64,000 nucleotides of DNA from Argyresthia goedartella (lineage: Eukaryota > Arthropoda > Insecta > Lepidoptera > Argyresthiidae), in the NCBI GenBank assembly GCA_949825045.1, contig OX463812.1, forward strand, positions 5,750,661-5,814,660, written 5' to 3'. The notes under the pieces were generated by a model that worked only from the letters and a program-made list of their open reading frames with translations, searched no databases and was not told where the DNA came from. This document shows positions 1-11,031 of the stretch, one piece after another. Both the position numbers and the translations under genes were made by a program. Each line of letters opens with the position of its first letter. The stretch's first letter is position 1.

Positions 1-275
1 ATGTTGTTCGATAAGAAGCATACTCCTACAAAGACACTCTTACAGTAACACCTGTATTTTGTCATGTCAACACACACATTTAGGGAAACCATTAGTCCAG
101 TAAGGTTTTGTTTGGGGATCAACAAACTATTCTAGCTACATCGCAAGTCATGGGCGGTTGTAGGGTTCTTAGCCACTCCCCGGTTTTTTACGGATAGAGC
201 GGTCAAGTGAAGCTGGTAATTCAAACAATTGGGCGTTTCTAGCCTGCCGTGTGAGTTCCTTCACAGGCAACTTAC

Positions 276-379
276 ATCGGTCAAATTACATTCTTCGCCA
301 TCATCCATGCTGGGGATTGTGGTTTTTCCTTGCGATACGATGTAATAGTCATGGATATCGTTCGACAGGAAGCAAATTT
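276..379 (-). CDS. Mhc: Mhc exon 8: alternative-region exon (residues 298-332)
   Basis: A 104-bp exon: acceptor ATGTTTAG|AAATT, donor ACCGAT|GTAAGT (phase 0). It encodes (E)[19 protein letters not shown], then [15 protein letters not shown]. The position equals Drosophila Mhc alternative exon 7, which has four versions near the nucleotide entry pocket. Only one version is visible here; I saw no second copy in 1-275 or 380-940, so others, if present, lie to the left. Confidence 0.92.
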
Positions 380-3300
380 CTAAACATAGTAAAGGTATAA
401 TTAATATCATGGGAACTACACAAGGTTTTGTCGGTGGATGTGCTTCAAATTTGGGATACTGTGATTTCATGATACACAGTTACAAGTTGGCGGATGTTGT
501 GTATAATTGTATTGATTGAAGCTTCTAATTGTTTCTGAAATAGCGCTTTGATATGATCAAACACTAGGGATTCCATGATAAGGTGTGGCCAATGTAACAG
601 CTGGCAAGTAGAGGAAAAGGAAACTCATGAATAAACCTATATATTAGAGAAATATCTTACGCATACCTTTATGGCGTCGTTAAATGGATATTTCTGTTTG
701 AAAGTGGTAATTCCCCTTTTTTTACAGCAGATATAAGTACTTTGAAAATTTTCTTATGAAAGATTACATCATTAACTATAATGCGTGTAAATAAATTAGA
801 GCAGTCTTTTTCACACTAAAATTCCAGAGATCGAATTCCAAAACGAACATATATTTTAAGATATTTCATAAATTCTGCAGGAATTATTTCCTTTCCTAGA
901 ATTTCAGATACTCCGAGACTGATATCTGAAATGTTGATACGCACCCTTAATCCATGGGACAGCGTCGGACATCATCTGGTAGAAGATGTGGTAAGATCGC
1001 TCAAGAGACTGCTGGGAGATGACACGAGCCTTCTCAAGCAGATCTGTTGAAAAAACGCATTGCAATTAATATATCCTCACTTAAAAAAAGTCTCTAAGGT
1101 ACGAAAGACTTTTAGGGGTCCATAAACCATTTCCCATTTCTCCAGTTTTTCCTTTTTGTGCCATTTTAATAAGTTACCCATAATGACAGTGTTCATAACC
1201 AGCGCTCAACGGTTACTACAGTACCGGTGGACTGTTGAGAGGATAATGACAAGTTCCCATTTAGACCGCTTCTTAATTCGACCACTTCCCAATTTGACCA
1301 ATTCTCGGAAAGTCATCTTTTCGTCTGGTTTTGGATGTGTACGTCAGAAGCCATGTATGTGCCTGTATATAAATGTGTATTTGTGGTTCCCATTACAACG
1401 TGTGGGGTGAGAAGCAAATATGTGCTTGTATATAAATATTTCTTTGTATATGTTTATGTAAGTCATTGGCGAACACCCTCTTTACTTAACGACCATTTTC
1501 TCTTCTTACTAAATAACTCTATGGGGCCAATCCTAATGGACTGTTTCCATAAAACCCATCTAATCAATAAAGCTCAAGGTTACATATGTAGTGTATCTGT
1601 CATTTTAAATAAAAAATGTGTTATCTGTTCAATAGGGATTTATTGAAGCAGACCATTAAGGGAAGTGGTCAAATAAGAAAGTGGTCAACTTGGGAACTAC
1701 TTGTTATGAATTATGAACCTTATCATTTGGGAAGTAGTCATAATTTCATAATGAATCTAAAAGAGATACGAGCGAATCAAACACTAATTCCGGGTCATCC
1801 CAAATGACTCAACATTAGTGTTTCTTCTATCGTATAGAGCCTATACTACTTTGAGAAAAATGCTACATGATCCCAGAATATATGCCATTTCGAAAAGGAT
1901 TCAAAGATTATAAATATAAATTTCGGTCTGTACCATCGTACTATAATAAATATCAAATACGTCCCTTATATGGGGACCCAATTCAATTTAAATTGTAGGT
2001 ATAAATTGTCCAAAATTAGTTACAATAGCCCTACTAACTAATGAGATACAGCCCGCTCACAGACAGGCGGACAGACAGGCGGACGGTAGGATGGACAGCA
2101 GAGGCTTATTAATAAGGTCCCGTTAGGCATCCTTCGGGTACGGACAAATAATGACAAATATTTTCTGCATTGCAACTCTCAACATTCAACCGATGTAATA
2201 AATAAGAGATAAATCGGATAACTATGTTATGACTATTTAAAAACCTAAACAAGGTAATATTCAGAGTTTACTTACAGGTCTCAATGTCGGCACCAGCCAG
2301 TTTGCCAGCGGGACCGAAGTGGATACGGATGAATTTACCCTAGGAAAGAATGAAAATTCATATTGTAATTTGTCGGATAATGAAAATAACAGTTTACTAA
2401 CAATCAATGTTTTAATTAGTGAAAACATAGGCGTACTCCTATGTGTTAATGCATATAAGTAGCTAATCTCTAGTATTTGTTGATTCAGAAATCAATTCAC
2501 TGTTGGCAGAATGCAATGACTCCAGCTCATGTAAAGCTAAGCGAGAGACTATGGCTCCTGCATTTGTTAATTAAAAGGTCTAGAAAGTTGAAATAAAATT
2601 AAATTTTACTCGTAACAGCTAACATAGGACAAAATATACTTACGAAACGCGAGGAGTTGTCGTTACGCACGGTCTTGGCGTTACCAAAGGCTTCAAGCAC
2701 AGGGTTCGTCTGCACGACCTGGTCCTCAAGCGATCCCTTCTTCTCGTTCGGGTCCTTCTTGCCGGAGGCGCCAACGGTCGCGAAGTACGCGATTACCTTC
2801 TTCGTGTTCTCAGTCTTACCAGCACCAGACTCTCCGCTGAGGGTGAGGAGGATCATTATAGCAATCGGGATCAGTCTTATTAGTACAACGTATATCCACG
2901 CCAAATAACATTTGGTGGTGGATATTTTTATGAGATAATACTCTGATGATGTTGCATATGTAATTGCAATACTAGTCGCCCGCGACTTTGGAGGCTCGGA
3001 TGTTATTTGATAATTTGTTCCTTCGAAAAACCATGTTTACCATTTTGATAAAGTACATATATTTTTATTTGTTCTTAACTTGAAACTATTCTTAGATATC
3101 GATCTCAAGTCCCAATCTATGGGAGTCCTATATATTTAAAAGTCGCGTGAAGAAGCATTACTCTCTCTTTAGAATTACAGATAGTATGTATGTAAGTATT
3201 TATTAGCACATTTATATATAATAGTAGTAGTTAGTTTTATATTATAAGTATTTATAGTCATTATATTTTTTATTTTATTTATTAATATTTATGTAAGTAC

Positions 3301-6300
3301 TCGTTTATTTCGTCATATTGTTGTACACATAGGTCTACCCTTGCTCAGCAATCAACATTTCCAACTTTAACCTGGTTTGCTGGAAGAGATCTCTTATTAT
3401 AGATAAGCTCGCCTGTGTACACTATTTTTATGTAACTCTTTTTTATATCATTTGTGTGCAATAAAGAAATTATGAAATTATGAGTCCTTGTATCACGAGT
3501 GAAAACATAATGAAGTAGAATAAGACAAATTCATACTCACGTAATCAACATAGATTGATTCTCGTGGTTGGTCAACATGTTGACATAGGCACCATCAGAG
3601 ATAGCGAAGATATGGGGAGGCACCTCCGAACGACGCTTGCCTCTGTACAGCTTAGCACAACGGAATGTGTACACCGGGAATCTCTTGTAAGGGTTGATAG
3701 CCACGCAGAAGAGACCGGAGTATGTCTGTGTAATTCAGGGGGTGGTTAGTGTAAGATTTTTTGTGGTTTTGGTTCGTGTTGGTGGTTTGGGGAACACGGG
3801 AGATGTATGTTGGAAGGAAATATGAGGAAGGTGAATAAAATATTTTGGTGTCATTTGGTAAGGGTGATGTGAGTTGGAAGGAAATCTAGATGATGGAATC
3901 AAATATGGCAGGTTGGGGAATAAGTAAATTATAAAACTAAAGTCACGCTAAAACTTTTATAGAGAAGGTAGTAAACATTTGGAAACAACAAGAGAGTACC
4001 GTAATACGTACTTTAACCCCTTGTCATTTAAATAACTAAGCAAAACTCTCATTTTGGATTTCAGTAGATTCAAATATGTCACCTTATTTTGAGTGACTAT
4101 TGACAATTTCATTATGCGTACAGCACGATTACTTTAACGCTCCACACTTCTCGGTTTAATTCGCCGAAAATGATCAAGATGTAATGGAAACTTGAAATTC
4201 TTCATGATACAGAGATGTATCATGAAGAAGTTTGATATACGATTAAAAAAATTAAGTACGAGAAGTGTCGAGCGGTAAAGTTACAATAACCGTACTGTAA
4301 GAAGGTTTTACTCGGGTATTTTATCATCCAAAAACACAAACTCGGGATTAGGTTTACATTAAATTGTTATCAAAACAATCGGAATCAATGTTTCGATCAA
4401 ACATTATTTGTAGATCGGGTATTGTAGCGATACCTTTTTGACCTACAAAACTTAGCAACCAATATGCAATAATATTTTTCTTTATTTGGCTGATATGCGG
4501 CTTGAGCACCTTATTTTTCGTAGCATTAATTAATATTCTTTAGATTTGTTATGCCATTTCGAAATGGATCAAAGACAAAATATTATTGCAAAAATTGTAA
4601 AGATACTACTACACCAACTTGTCATTCTAGAAACATGAAAAATACACTGAAATACAAAAAACAATGGTAGACGCGTAGACTCTCCTAGGCCCGCTTGTGT
4701 CCGTCTTGTCCTGTGTACGAGGTTTCAAGAACGGATTGTTGGAACAGGGACAAAGTATTAAAAGGGATCTTGGAAAAGGATTTGACACAAAATTCTATAT
4801 ATTGAATTCATTGCAATTGAAACTATAGACTAGTTTATTTATTGTTGTTTTAATCGTCTCTCGTATTTTCTAGTGACTCTATATATGCCACGACAAACAT
4901 TCTTATGAACTTTAATAGCGATTATCATGATAGATTGCCCAGAGACAATCAACGAGAGAGAAATCTTTCAAATGGCCACGTCAACTACTAATATAATAAC
5001 GCTACCAAAATAGATACCATTGCTGTATCAATACGAATCTATTTTCGTAAATTCAGCTATCAGTCCAAGATGAATTACGCAGTCCATTGGCTAATGATCT
5101 TATGAACATTGCTCTCTGTTTAATATTTCAAAATGTGTCATAAGTAGATAGAAGGATAAGGATTCATGCACACGGCAACCCTCAGCTGGGCTTCCTAACT
5201 TACGTAGATGAGCTGATGATAATATCTCTGCTTCAAGTTATACAACACAGAAGCGTCGTTGAGGTATGTCAAATTGGACATATCCTCTGCTTTTTCGTAC
5301 TTGGGGGGGTTGACCTGACCCACAAGATCTTTCTTGAAGTCTTTAGTCTGTGGGATAACATGGTAAGATTAGCTATAGTAATGAAGGGTGGCGCTCTTGC
5401 GCCTACTTACATAGATGAGTTTCGCATAGTATCGTTGTCGGAGGTTGTGTAACACTGCTGCATCGTTAAGATAGGTCAAGTCAGCCATGTCCTCAACTTT
5501 TTCGAACTTCGGTGGGTTTACTTGTGCGACGAGCTCTTTCTTTATTACCTTCTCCTGCTCATAATCAGATAAGATTAAGTAACACACATGATGTGACAAT
5601 CATTAATTACTTTATATAAATGGATATAACACCAACGATTGAGATATAATAAGAATAGCAATATATTAGCACTATATTGAATAGTAATTCAAAGGCAATG
5701 CTTCGTTTATCATGTTCACTCATATCAATCATGATCAATTTCCTTCAAATAATAGAGGGTTTTCTTTTCTTTGAGGATTCGGCCATTATCTCTAGGATTG
5801 ATCAAAATTAGGTTGACAGTCTAATTTCGTAATCTGATAAGATATACAATTGCTACAACAAGAAAACAGCTGGATCTTACTTGAATTCAGGTAAAGGCCT
5901 TTCGGTGGGCAAATTGATGGCCTGTATTTACATTTTACAATCCAGGAAAATTGGCAATCAGACGATCAATCTATAATGTAATGAAGCGCAATTACCTCGC
6001 CACCTGGTAGGTTCACGGTGACCAGGTCACCCTTCGTGGCCTTGATCTCGCCCTGCACGAAGCCCTCCTTGTCGTCCGGCACCCAGCAGGCCTTCTTGCC
6101 ATCGTAAGGCTTGCTCTGATCGGCACGCTTCGTCTCCAATGAGACAAACAGGTACGGGGTTGGGTCGGGATCGTCACCCACTTGTGCCACGACTTTAGGC
6201 ATTTTGGAGGGCTTAAGACTTTTGGGCTAGTCGAGACACGAGAACACAGCCCTGGAGCCTTCCTGGAAGCACACAACACTGTTAATGTCGGCCACCGGTG

Positions 6301-7158
6301 TCAGGGCGGCGCATGCGTCTATTTGTGGATGTAACGTGAGTAGAGGCCGGATTTAGGAACGCTGCCAACGAACAGGCGGTTTGCGTAACGCGCGGTTTTA
6401 TGCCGAGATTTTTATTGACGGTTGGTCCTCTTTGCGGATGTTACGTCACATGGAATGCGCTGGAGCGATCCCAAGTGATTTATCTAAGTTTGTTGTCTTC
6501 GTAAGTTATTGTCTTATATGGTTATGGTTTGATTTTTGCTGGTTGTTGGTTCAGGTGCTGATATCGGTGATTGGGTTGACATGGCTTTGGTATTTGATTT
6601 CAAATTTAAGAAAAATACTGAAGATCTTTCATAAATAGATTTTAGTTTCAAGTGCATTTTCAAGATAACACTACTGCAATTAAAATGACACTTTTACAAT
6701 GGTCGGATCAGAAAAAATATTGGATCCCATCAAATATCAAAAATCTCAGATACAAGATGCTTTAACCGCATATATCTTTTTTAATCTCAGAAGAGCATAG
6801 TTTGCATGTGTCTGCAACACTAATTATTTATTCAGTAATAACTCGATCGTGTCTCTACTTTTTCCCAAAATTGTTCAACAGCTCATCAAATAAACTTGTC
6901 AACAACATCAATGAGGTGCACCAATAAGATACAGATCAAGTCATCACCATCTGCATTATCTCACAATAATAAATCAACCACCAAACGTCCGATTCAGTTA
7001 TCACCACCACACCATGAACCAAACAAACCACTGCACTGATCAATCCAAAACTCGAATTGATTCCACTGTTGCATGCGGCCACCACTCGCGAAAATGCACT
7101 GCACTTAGAAATAACAGACGCACGCACGTACGCGCGAACTTACGTTTGAAGCCGTTCT
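276..7158 (-). CDS. Mhc: Muscle myosin heavy chain gene, 5' part (continues beyond left edge)
   Basis: Eight exon positions on the minus strand splice in frame to give the first ~332 residues of a conventional muscle myosin II heavy chain, the actin-based ATPase motor of the sarcomere thick filament. Visible in order: the N-terminal SH3-like region (residues ~30-80), the start of the motor domain ([18 protein letters not shown]), the P-loop GESGAGKT at ~180-187, loop 1 ([14 protein letters not shown]), switch I NDNSSRF at ~237-243, and the motor stretch up to CNLTD. Coding parts are 5996-6202, 5411-5554 or 5204-5347, 3541-3725, 2644-2836, 2276-2339, 945-1043 and 276-379; every junction keeps phase with GT/AG sites. 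As in Drosophila Mhc, one gene is expected to make several isoforms by alternative splicing; here exon 3 is visibly duplicated. Rod and tail exons lie to the left of the window. Identity is very secure. Confidence 0.97.
945..1043 (-). CDS. Mhc: Mhc exon 7: residues 265-298
   Basis: A 99-bp exon: acceptor CAACAG|AT completes the split Tyr codon; donor AAGG|GTGCGT. It encodes [20 protein letters not shown], then [12 protein letters not shown], the conserved helix after the switch I strand. Confidence 0.94.
2045..2150 (-). repeat. Fragment of the GGGTTCCGTACC repeat, in Mhc intron
   Basis: Contains the (GGACAGACAGGC)n stretch followed by AGGCTTATTAATAAGGTCCC and GGGTACGG. This is the minus-orientation start of a dispersed repeat seen in fuller form at 20.4, 33.0, 36.3 and 57.6 kb. 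Confidence 0.6.
2276..2339 (-). CDS. Mhc: Mhc exon 6: residues 244-265
   Basis: A 64-bp exon: acceptor TTTCCTAG|GGT, donor GAGACCT|GTAAGT (phase 1). It encodes [21 protein letters not shown] and the first base of a Tyr codon. This is the conserved strand directly after switch I. Confidence 0.95.
2644..2836 (-). CDS. Mhc: Mhc exon 5: P-loop, loop 1 and switch I
   Basis: A 193-bp exon. The acceptor CCTCAG precedes C-GGA and the donor CGTTTC|GTAAGT ends it in phase 0. It encodes [18 protein letters not shown] (nucleotide-binding P-loop), loop 1 ([16 protein letters not shown]) and [10 protein letters not shown] (switch I), all intact. These residues bind Mg-ATP and sense the gamma-phosphate. 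Confidence 0.97.
3355..3485 (+). repeat. LINE B 3' end, in Mhc intron
   Basis: TGGTTTGCTGGAAGAGATCT, an AGATAAGCTCGCC motif, and the tail GTGCAATAAAGAAATTATGA. It matches copies at 18.4, 53.2 and 63.0 kb, so it is a 5'-truncated LINE insertion. The conserved hairpin is imperfect here. Confidence 0.7.
3541..3725 (-). CDS. Mhc: Mhc exon 4: residues 118-179
   Basis: A 185-bp exon: acceptor TTACACAG|ACA, donor ATTAC|GTGAGT (phase 2). It encodes [20 protein letters not shown], then [20 protein letters not shown] and ends NHENQSMLI with a split Thr codon completed by the next exon. It precedes the P-loop and joins exon 3 perfectly (…LIY|TYSGLF…). Confidence 0.96.
4119..4299. mobile_element. Foldback MITE, in Mhc intron
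   Basis: About 181 bp that folds on itself. The left end TACAGCACGATTACTTTAAC matches the reverse complement of the right end (TACAGTACGGTTATTGTAAC), and both arms continue through a CACTTCTCG block. A 13-bp perfect inner stem (TTCTTCATGATAC) lies at the centre. The outer TA fits a Tc1/mariner-type MITE; it has no coding capacity. Confidence 0.75.
5204..5347 (-). CDS. Mhc: Mhc exon 3, downstream version (3b), mutually exclusive
   Basis: A 144-bp exon of 48 codons in phase 0, acceptor ATCCCACAG|ACT, donor TAC|GTAAGT. It encodes [20 protein letters not shown] through [10 protein letters not shown]. It matches the upstream version residue for residue in length but differs at about a third of positions, mainly at the start ([10 protein letters not shown] versus [10 protein letters not shown]) and near the end ([11 protein letters not shown] versus [11 protein letters not shown]). 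The TKDFKKDL form is the more usual muscle myosin sequence. Confidence 0.94.
5411..5554 (-). CDS. Mhc: Mhc exon 3, upstream version (3a), mutually exclusive
   Basis: A 144-bp exon of 48 codons, phase 0 at both ends, with acceptor GAGCAG|GAG and donor TAT|GTAAGT. It encodes [20 protein letters not shown] through [10 protein letters not shown], the stretch joining the SH3-like domain to the motor core. The second version lies only 63 bp downstream with identical length and phase, so using both would duplicate the segment; one is chosen per transcript. Drosophila Mhc has alternative exons 3a/3b at the same place. Confidence 0.93.
5870..5935 (+). repeat. Degenerate GGTAAAGGCC short repeat, in Mhc intron
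   Basis: TCTTACTTGAATTCAGGTAA and AGGCCTTTCGGTGGG match clearer copies at 9,980-10,075 (+), 53,390-53,470 (+) and 60,935-61,010 (-). The family was not identified. Confidence 0.5.
5996..6262 (-). CDS. Mhc: Mhc exon 2: 5' UTR plus residues 1-69
   Basis: The acceptor TGTGCTTCCAG ends at 6263; ATG is at 6202-6200 and the donor GAG|GTAATT follows 5996. The coding part is 207 bp (69 codons), beginning [20 protein letters not shown] and ending VTVNLPGGE in phase 0. It encodes the N-terminal arm and most of the SH3-like subdomain ([17 protein letters not shown]). The start was chosen because this is the conserved myosin N-terminus and no upstream in-frame ATG lies inside the exon. Confidence 0.95.
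7144..7158 (-). other. Mhc: Mhc exon 1, non-coding leader (predicted)
   Basis: A strong donor GTAAGT (7143-7138) follows AACGGCTTCAAAC. With the start placed at the TCAGA initiator, the exon is only about 15 nt. A short non-coding first exon followed by a long intron is also the Drosophila Mhc layout, but if transcription starts further upstream the exon would be longer. Confidence 0.45.
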
Positions 7159-7182
7159 GACCGGCGGCGGTGTGCGCAGACG

Positions 7183-7194
7183 CTTCTTATACCC
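7183..7194 (-). promoter_or_regulatory. Mhc TATA box
   Basis: The minus strand reads GGGTATAAGAAG here. A TCAGA initiator-like motif lies at 7160-7156, so its A (7158) is 33 nt downstream of the first T of TATA (7191). This spacing fits a focused arthropod core promoter. The start site is inferred, not observed. Confidence 0.6.
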
Positions 7195-7199
7195 GCAAC

Positions 7200-8080
7200 T
7201 CGATCCGACCGGCGCGATCACCCCATTTTAGGCGGATGCCAGCCTGCCCTAGTGGCTACGCTTTCAAGCTTAGCTTTCACTCCGACAGGAGCGCCCGTTC
7301 AATCTGTTTTCCGAACGCAACCGCGATGCCTGAATGCTGAAGAAATGCACGCGGAAGTCGTTTTGCTTGTATGTTTTGCAGTAAAGGCATCTGGAGCTCT
7401 GGAGCGTGTGTTTACAAATTGACGAGTAGGTACTTGGTTTAATGGTTGAGTTTAGACGCTGAAACTATGTCAATAGTTGTATAAATGTTGGTACGAATCG
7501 AAGGTTCAGAATCTCGGAAATTAATGGTTTGACGCGTGGATTCATGCAAACCGTATGGAGATCCTTGAATCTGACCGTGAAATTCCAATAAAATATTCTG
7601 AAACGTTCAAATGCCACAACTTTTGTTAGGCTTTCGATCAGTGGCTACTAGCACAGCATGATTCTTTCGCAGACTTCACAAGTGGTTAACCATCTTTGTG
7701 AACATTGCGATGCTTTGCCTCGAATAAGTAAACCTGTAGAACGATCAGTATGTAATTCTGACATGTAGGAATTTTAATCAGTTTAAATAACATACAACAA
7801 TATGAATTTAATATAGGAGTGCCCCCATAAATATTATATAATGCAATCGTACATGCTAAACCTAAATACAATATATATAGATATATACTACCTATAATTC
7901 CAAAGAGAAATGTAATGCTTCTTCACGCTACTTTTAAAGATATTGTGAGGAGAAGAATATTACTCGTGTTTTTCTACCTAAGTTTGTCATATTTTACTAT
8001 AACGTTAAATCTTATTAAATCTTAGACACGTTGAATTTAAGGTTGTCAAAACATTACTATTTATAGACTAATTTATTATT
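7200..8080. other. Upstream flank of Mhc; no gene seen
   Basis: GC-richer for the first ~120 bp upstream of the TATA box (the proximal promoter), then AT-rich. No recognisable coding sequence or repeat. Any muscle enhancer elements could not be assigned with confidence. Confidence 0.4.
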
Positions 8081-8184
8081 TCCAGCGAGTGTAGGTGCAG
8101 CCATAAGTCTAAGTAGTGCGGTGTCATTGATTCAAGGTTTGGAATCTACATTAAGGGACATGATGGTGCCACATAAACATTTAC

Positions 8185-8285
8185 ATGCAGGCACATTCAT
8201 GGCTTCTGGCCCCACACTAGGTTATCCTGTGTCGTGGGAACCTTTCCGTCCCACGACACAGTGTATCCTAGTGTCTGGTAAGAAG
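8185..8285. repeat. Inverted pair of SINE-tail fragments
   Basis: The segment with CACACTAGG and TCCTGTGTCGTGGGA is followed, after a ~9-bp spacer, by its near-exact reverse complement (TCCCACGACACAG with CCTAGTGT). The sequence matches the tails of SINE copies at 54.7 and 58.3 kb, so two fragments sit head to head. Confidence 0.65.
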
Positions 8286-8379
8286 CTATGTGTAAGACAC
8301 CTTGAAGCTTAAGCTCTGCCGCCTCATGTGGGAAGTGTTGGTTTGTTTATTCACAACTGGCTGACCCAATACACGTTTT

Positions 8380-8475
8380 CTTCCACAGTGGCCCAATGTA
8401 GAGAAGAGGCAAAAAATTACGTTTGCTAATTATATGTAAATATCTACTGTAATAAAGACATTTGATTGTTGATCC
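8380..8475 (+). repeat. LINE A 3' UTR fragment
   Basis: TTCCACAGTGGCCCAATGTA, the GAGAAGAGGCAAAAAATTAC motif, then ATATCTACTGTAATAAAGAC and a TTGAT-type tail. This is the 3' end of the CR1/Daphne-like LINE represented at 28.6-31.05 kb. Confidence 0.75.
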
Positions 8476-8559
8476 TTGATTCATCTGTCAAAAGCTACAA
8501 ACGCCATCTATCGACAGAAACATAATATCTTGGACATAATATCCTGGACACTATTTACA

Positions 8560-8795
8560 CACATTGATCTAGCCCCAAACTAGGATTCCCTGTATCTTGG
8601 GTACAAGACAACGATACACATACTTATATAGATAAATATTATACTTAGATAGATAAACAACCATGACTAGGGTACAAATATCCGTTCTCATCAACAAATA
8701 TTTGCCCCCATCGGGACTCGAACACGGGACTCTTGGCTTCGTAGGCAGGGACGCTGCCGACTCGGCCATTCGGGTCGTCAAATGTCATGAGCAGG
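8560..8795 (-). mobile_element. tRNA-derived SINE (type I)
   Basis: On the minus strand a tRNA-like head reads GAATGGCCGAGTCGGCAGCG, then CCTGCCTACGAAGCC and the B-box GTGTTCGAGTCCC, then GGGGGCAAATATTTGTTGAT. The same head and body appear at 11,032 (+) and 55,385 (-). The tail here joins the CCCCAAACTAGGATTCCCTG-type sequence. Confidence 0.7.
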
Positions 8796-9979
8796 ACAAA
8801 AAAAAACGATGTTTAGGCTATTCCCATTGCGTTCAAAAACATCTCTGTAAGAACCTTCCTAAGTCTTCAACCAATAATTAAAAAAAAAAACATCCAAATA
8901 GATACCGTCGTTTGCGGGTTTCCCCGTAAACAACATATTTAGCTAAGTTTTTATTGTGTTGTCATATTTTAAGGGGTCACTAGGGACAATAATTCTGAAC
9001 CAATTTTACTGTGAAACCGAGTTGATCAGAGCAACTTTATTTTTGACATCTCTATACATTCTGGGACGGGCGGCCATCTGATTTTTATGGGGGAGTGCAA
9101 AATGATGTTGCTCTGATCAAATCGGTTGGGTAGTGAAAGTTGCTCAGATACATGTCCCCAACAACCCGTTAAAATATTACTACACCGAAGGGTGTAGTAT
9201 CTGTTAGAAGTAACAGATTATTGTCCATCGTGTATATAGAATAGATATAAAAGGAAGATAGACACGCAGTTGGTAAGTCAGAAATATTGTACAGATATTA
9301 ACCGTTGTTGAGTACAAAATCAAAACTTTATGTCGATTAAATAATTACATCTTAACAGCTGTTTGATCGATCACTGAGGAATGATCAAGAACATCATATT
9401 TATTACAATTTTAATCACTTAGGTATCCTATAAATTCACATTTAGTGCATGTGTCGCTATTAATTGCTACGAAAATATTTTAATGTCCGTCGCAATTTTA
9501 AGACGATTTGTAATATCTTCATCATTTACGTTTATGATTGCGAGTATTTACTTTGACGCTCCGTGAACATCAACACTAATTGCGTTTCATGCATCCTCCA
9601 CAAACTTCAAAAGATACAACATTCTAAAGTATATGAAAGTGATATTGTACTACATAATGTTAGTTCTAGGCTGTAAAATGTAGCATTACCCTTTACTTGA
9701 TAATTAGGCACACCACCAATCAAGACTTTCTTTTCAATCTTTTTGTATGGAAAAAGTTTGTCCGTTTTGTTTTTCCTTCCCGCACTATTAACCGTGGTCT
9801 AATTGTTTCCACACTTGCTTCTCACATTAATTTATTTATTTATCTTATATACTATCTTATATATTATCGGACGTACAGTGTTTCGGATGAAACGTTAAGC
9901 CGTTAATTCCCGGCTACTATTCTATTATAATACTATATATAGTAGTAGTAGTCGTAAAACCCCTCCATCAACCCGCACT

Positions 9980-10080
9980 GAGCCAGCGTGGTATAGTATG
10001 GCGTGATCTTACTTGTATCCGGGTAAAGGCCTGTGTCCCTCGGTGGGGACATAAATAGGCTACGTTTATCATATATATGT
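9980..10080 (+). repeat. GGTAAAGGCC short dispersed repeat
   Basis: GATCTTACTTGTATCCGGGT and AAAGGCCTGTGTCCCTCGGT match copies at 53,390 and (reversed) 60,935. Confidence 0.6.
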
Positions 10081-11031
10081 ATATATATGGTAATCTAAAG
10101 TGTCACGTAGATAATTGGAAGGCCAGAAAGGTTTGATTGCGTTTCAACAGCTGCTCATTGCATTAAACAAATGATAAATGTCTGATTAATCAGCAAACCT
10201 CTCTTCCTAATGCAATATAGAAATCTTCTTGAACTTGAAGAGACTTCTTTTATTTGATTATCTGTTGAGTTTCGACGATAACTGTTAAGTCTTAATTTAA
10301 CGGATGCGGCGGAGATATTTTTAAACTCTGGTTACGACTCTTGGAAAATTTTAGAGATACTTCACTTCTCCATACGTTTTGGGTCAGGCGGTCAACAGAA
10401 AAGTAAACTTGCTTTGATCAAATTTGTTTCGTATTGAAAGTTGTAGTAAAAGTTGACTGCACGTTTCTGTAAATCATCAACATCATGGTGCTCAATCCAC
10501 TCCACATGATTTACAGTCCTGTGCCAACCCCATCTAGCGACATCCTTTGACTTGATGATATCGTCGCTTCATCGGGCAATTGGTCAGCCCAGGTCACTCC
10601 CCTTGGCCACCACTATATCTGCTATTAGAATCTCCGTTATTAGAAGAATTTGCATTTCAATATTTAAACAGTTAGTGAGCTAGAACACGTAATACTGCAA
10701 TAAACAGTTCTATTCCAACAGAAAACATACTGTGCCAAAGAATCCGATCTAAAAACTGGTCAAACGCAAATTTCACCAATAGGACGCTGCCAAGAATGTC
10801 CGATTGTCAGCTTGTCTGACAACGATACATTTATTTTTCGTTTGGGTTGAAATTGAATATTTCGCGCCTGATTTAATGTATCCAGGATGACGTTCTGAGT
10901 AATCGCTAAATGTCCTGTTCATCACCACCATCATGCTCATTCTACCTCGACCCACTGCAGGGCATAGGCATCTTCTCTTCATCGCCAATCCTCACGGCCC
11001 AGTGCCAACAGCATCCCGCTGACCTAATGAT

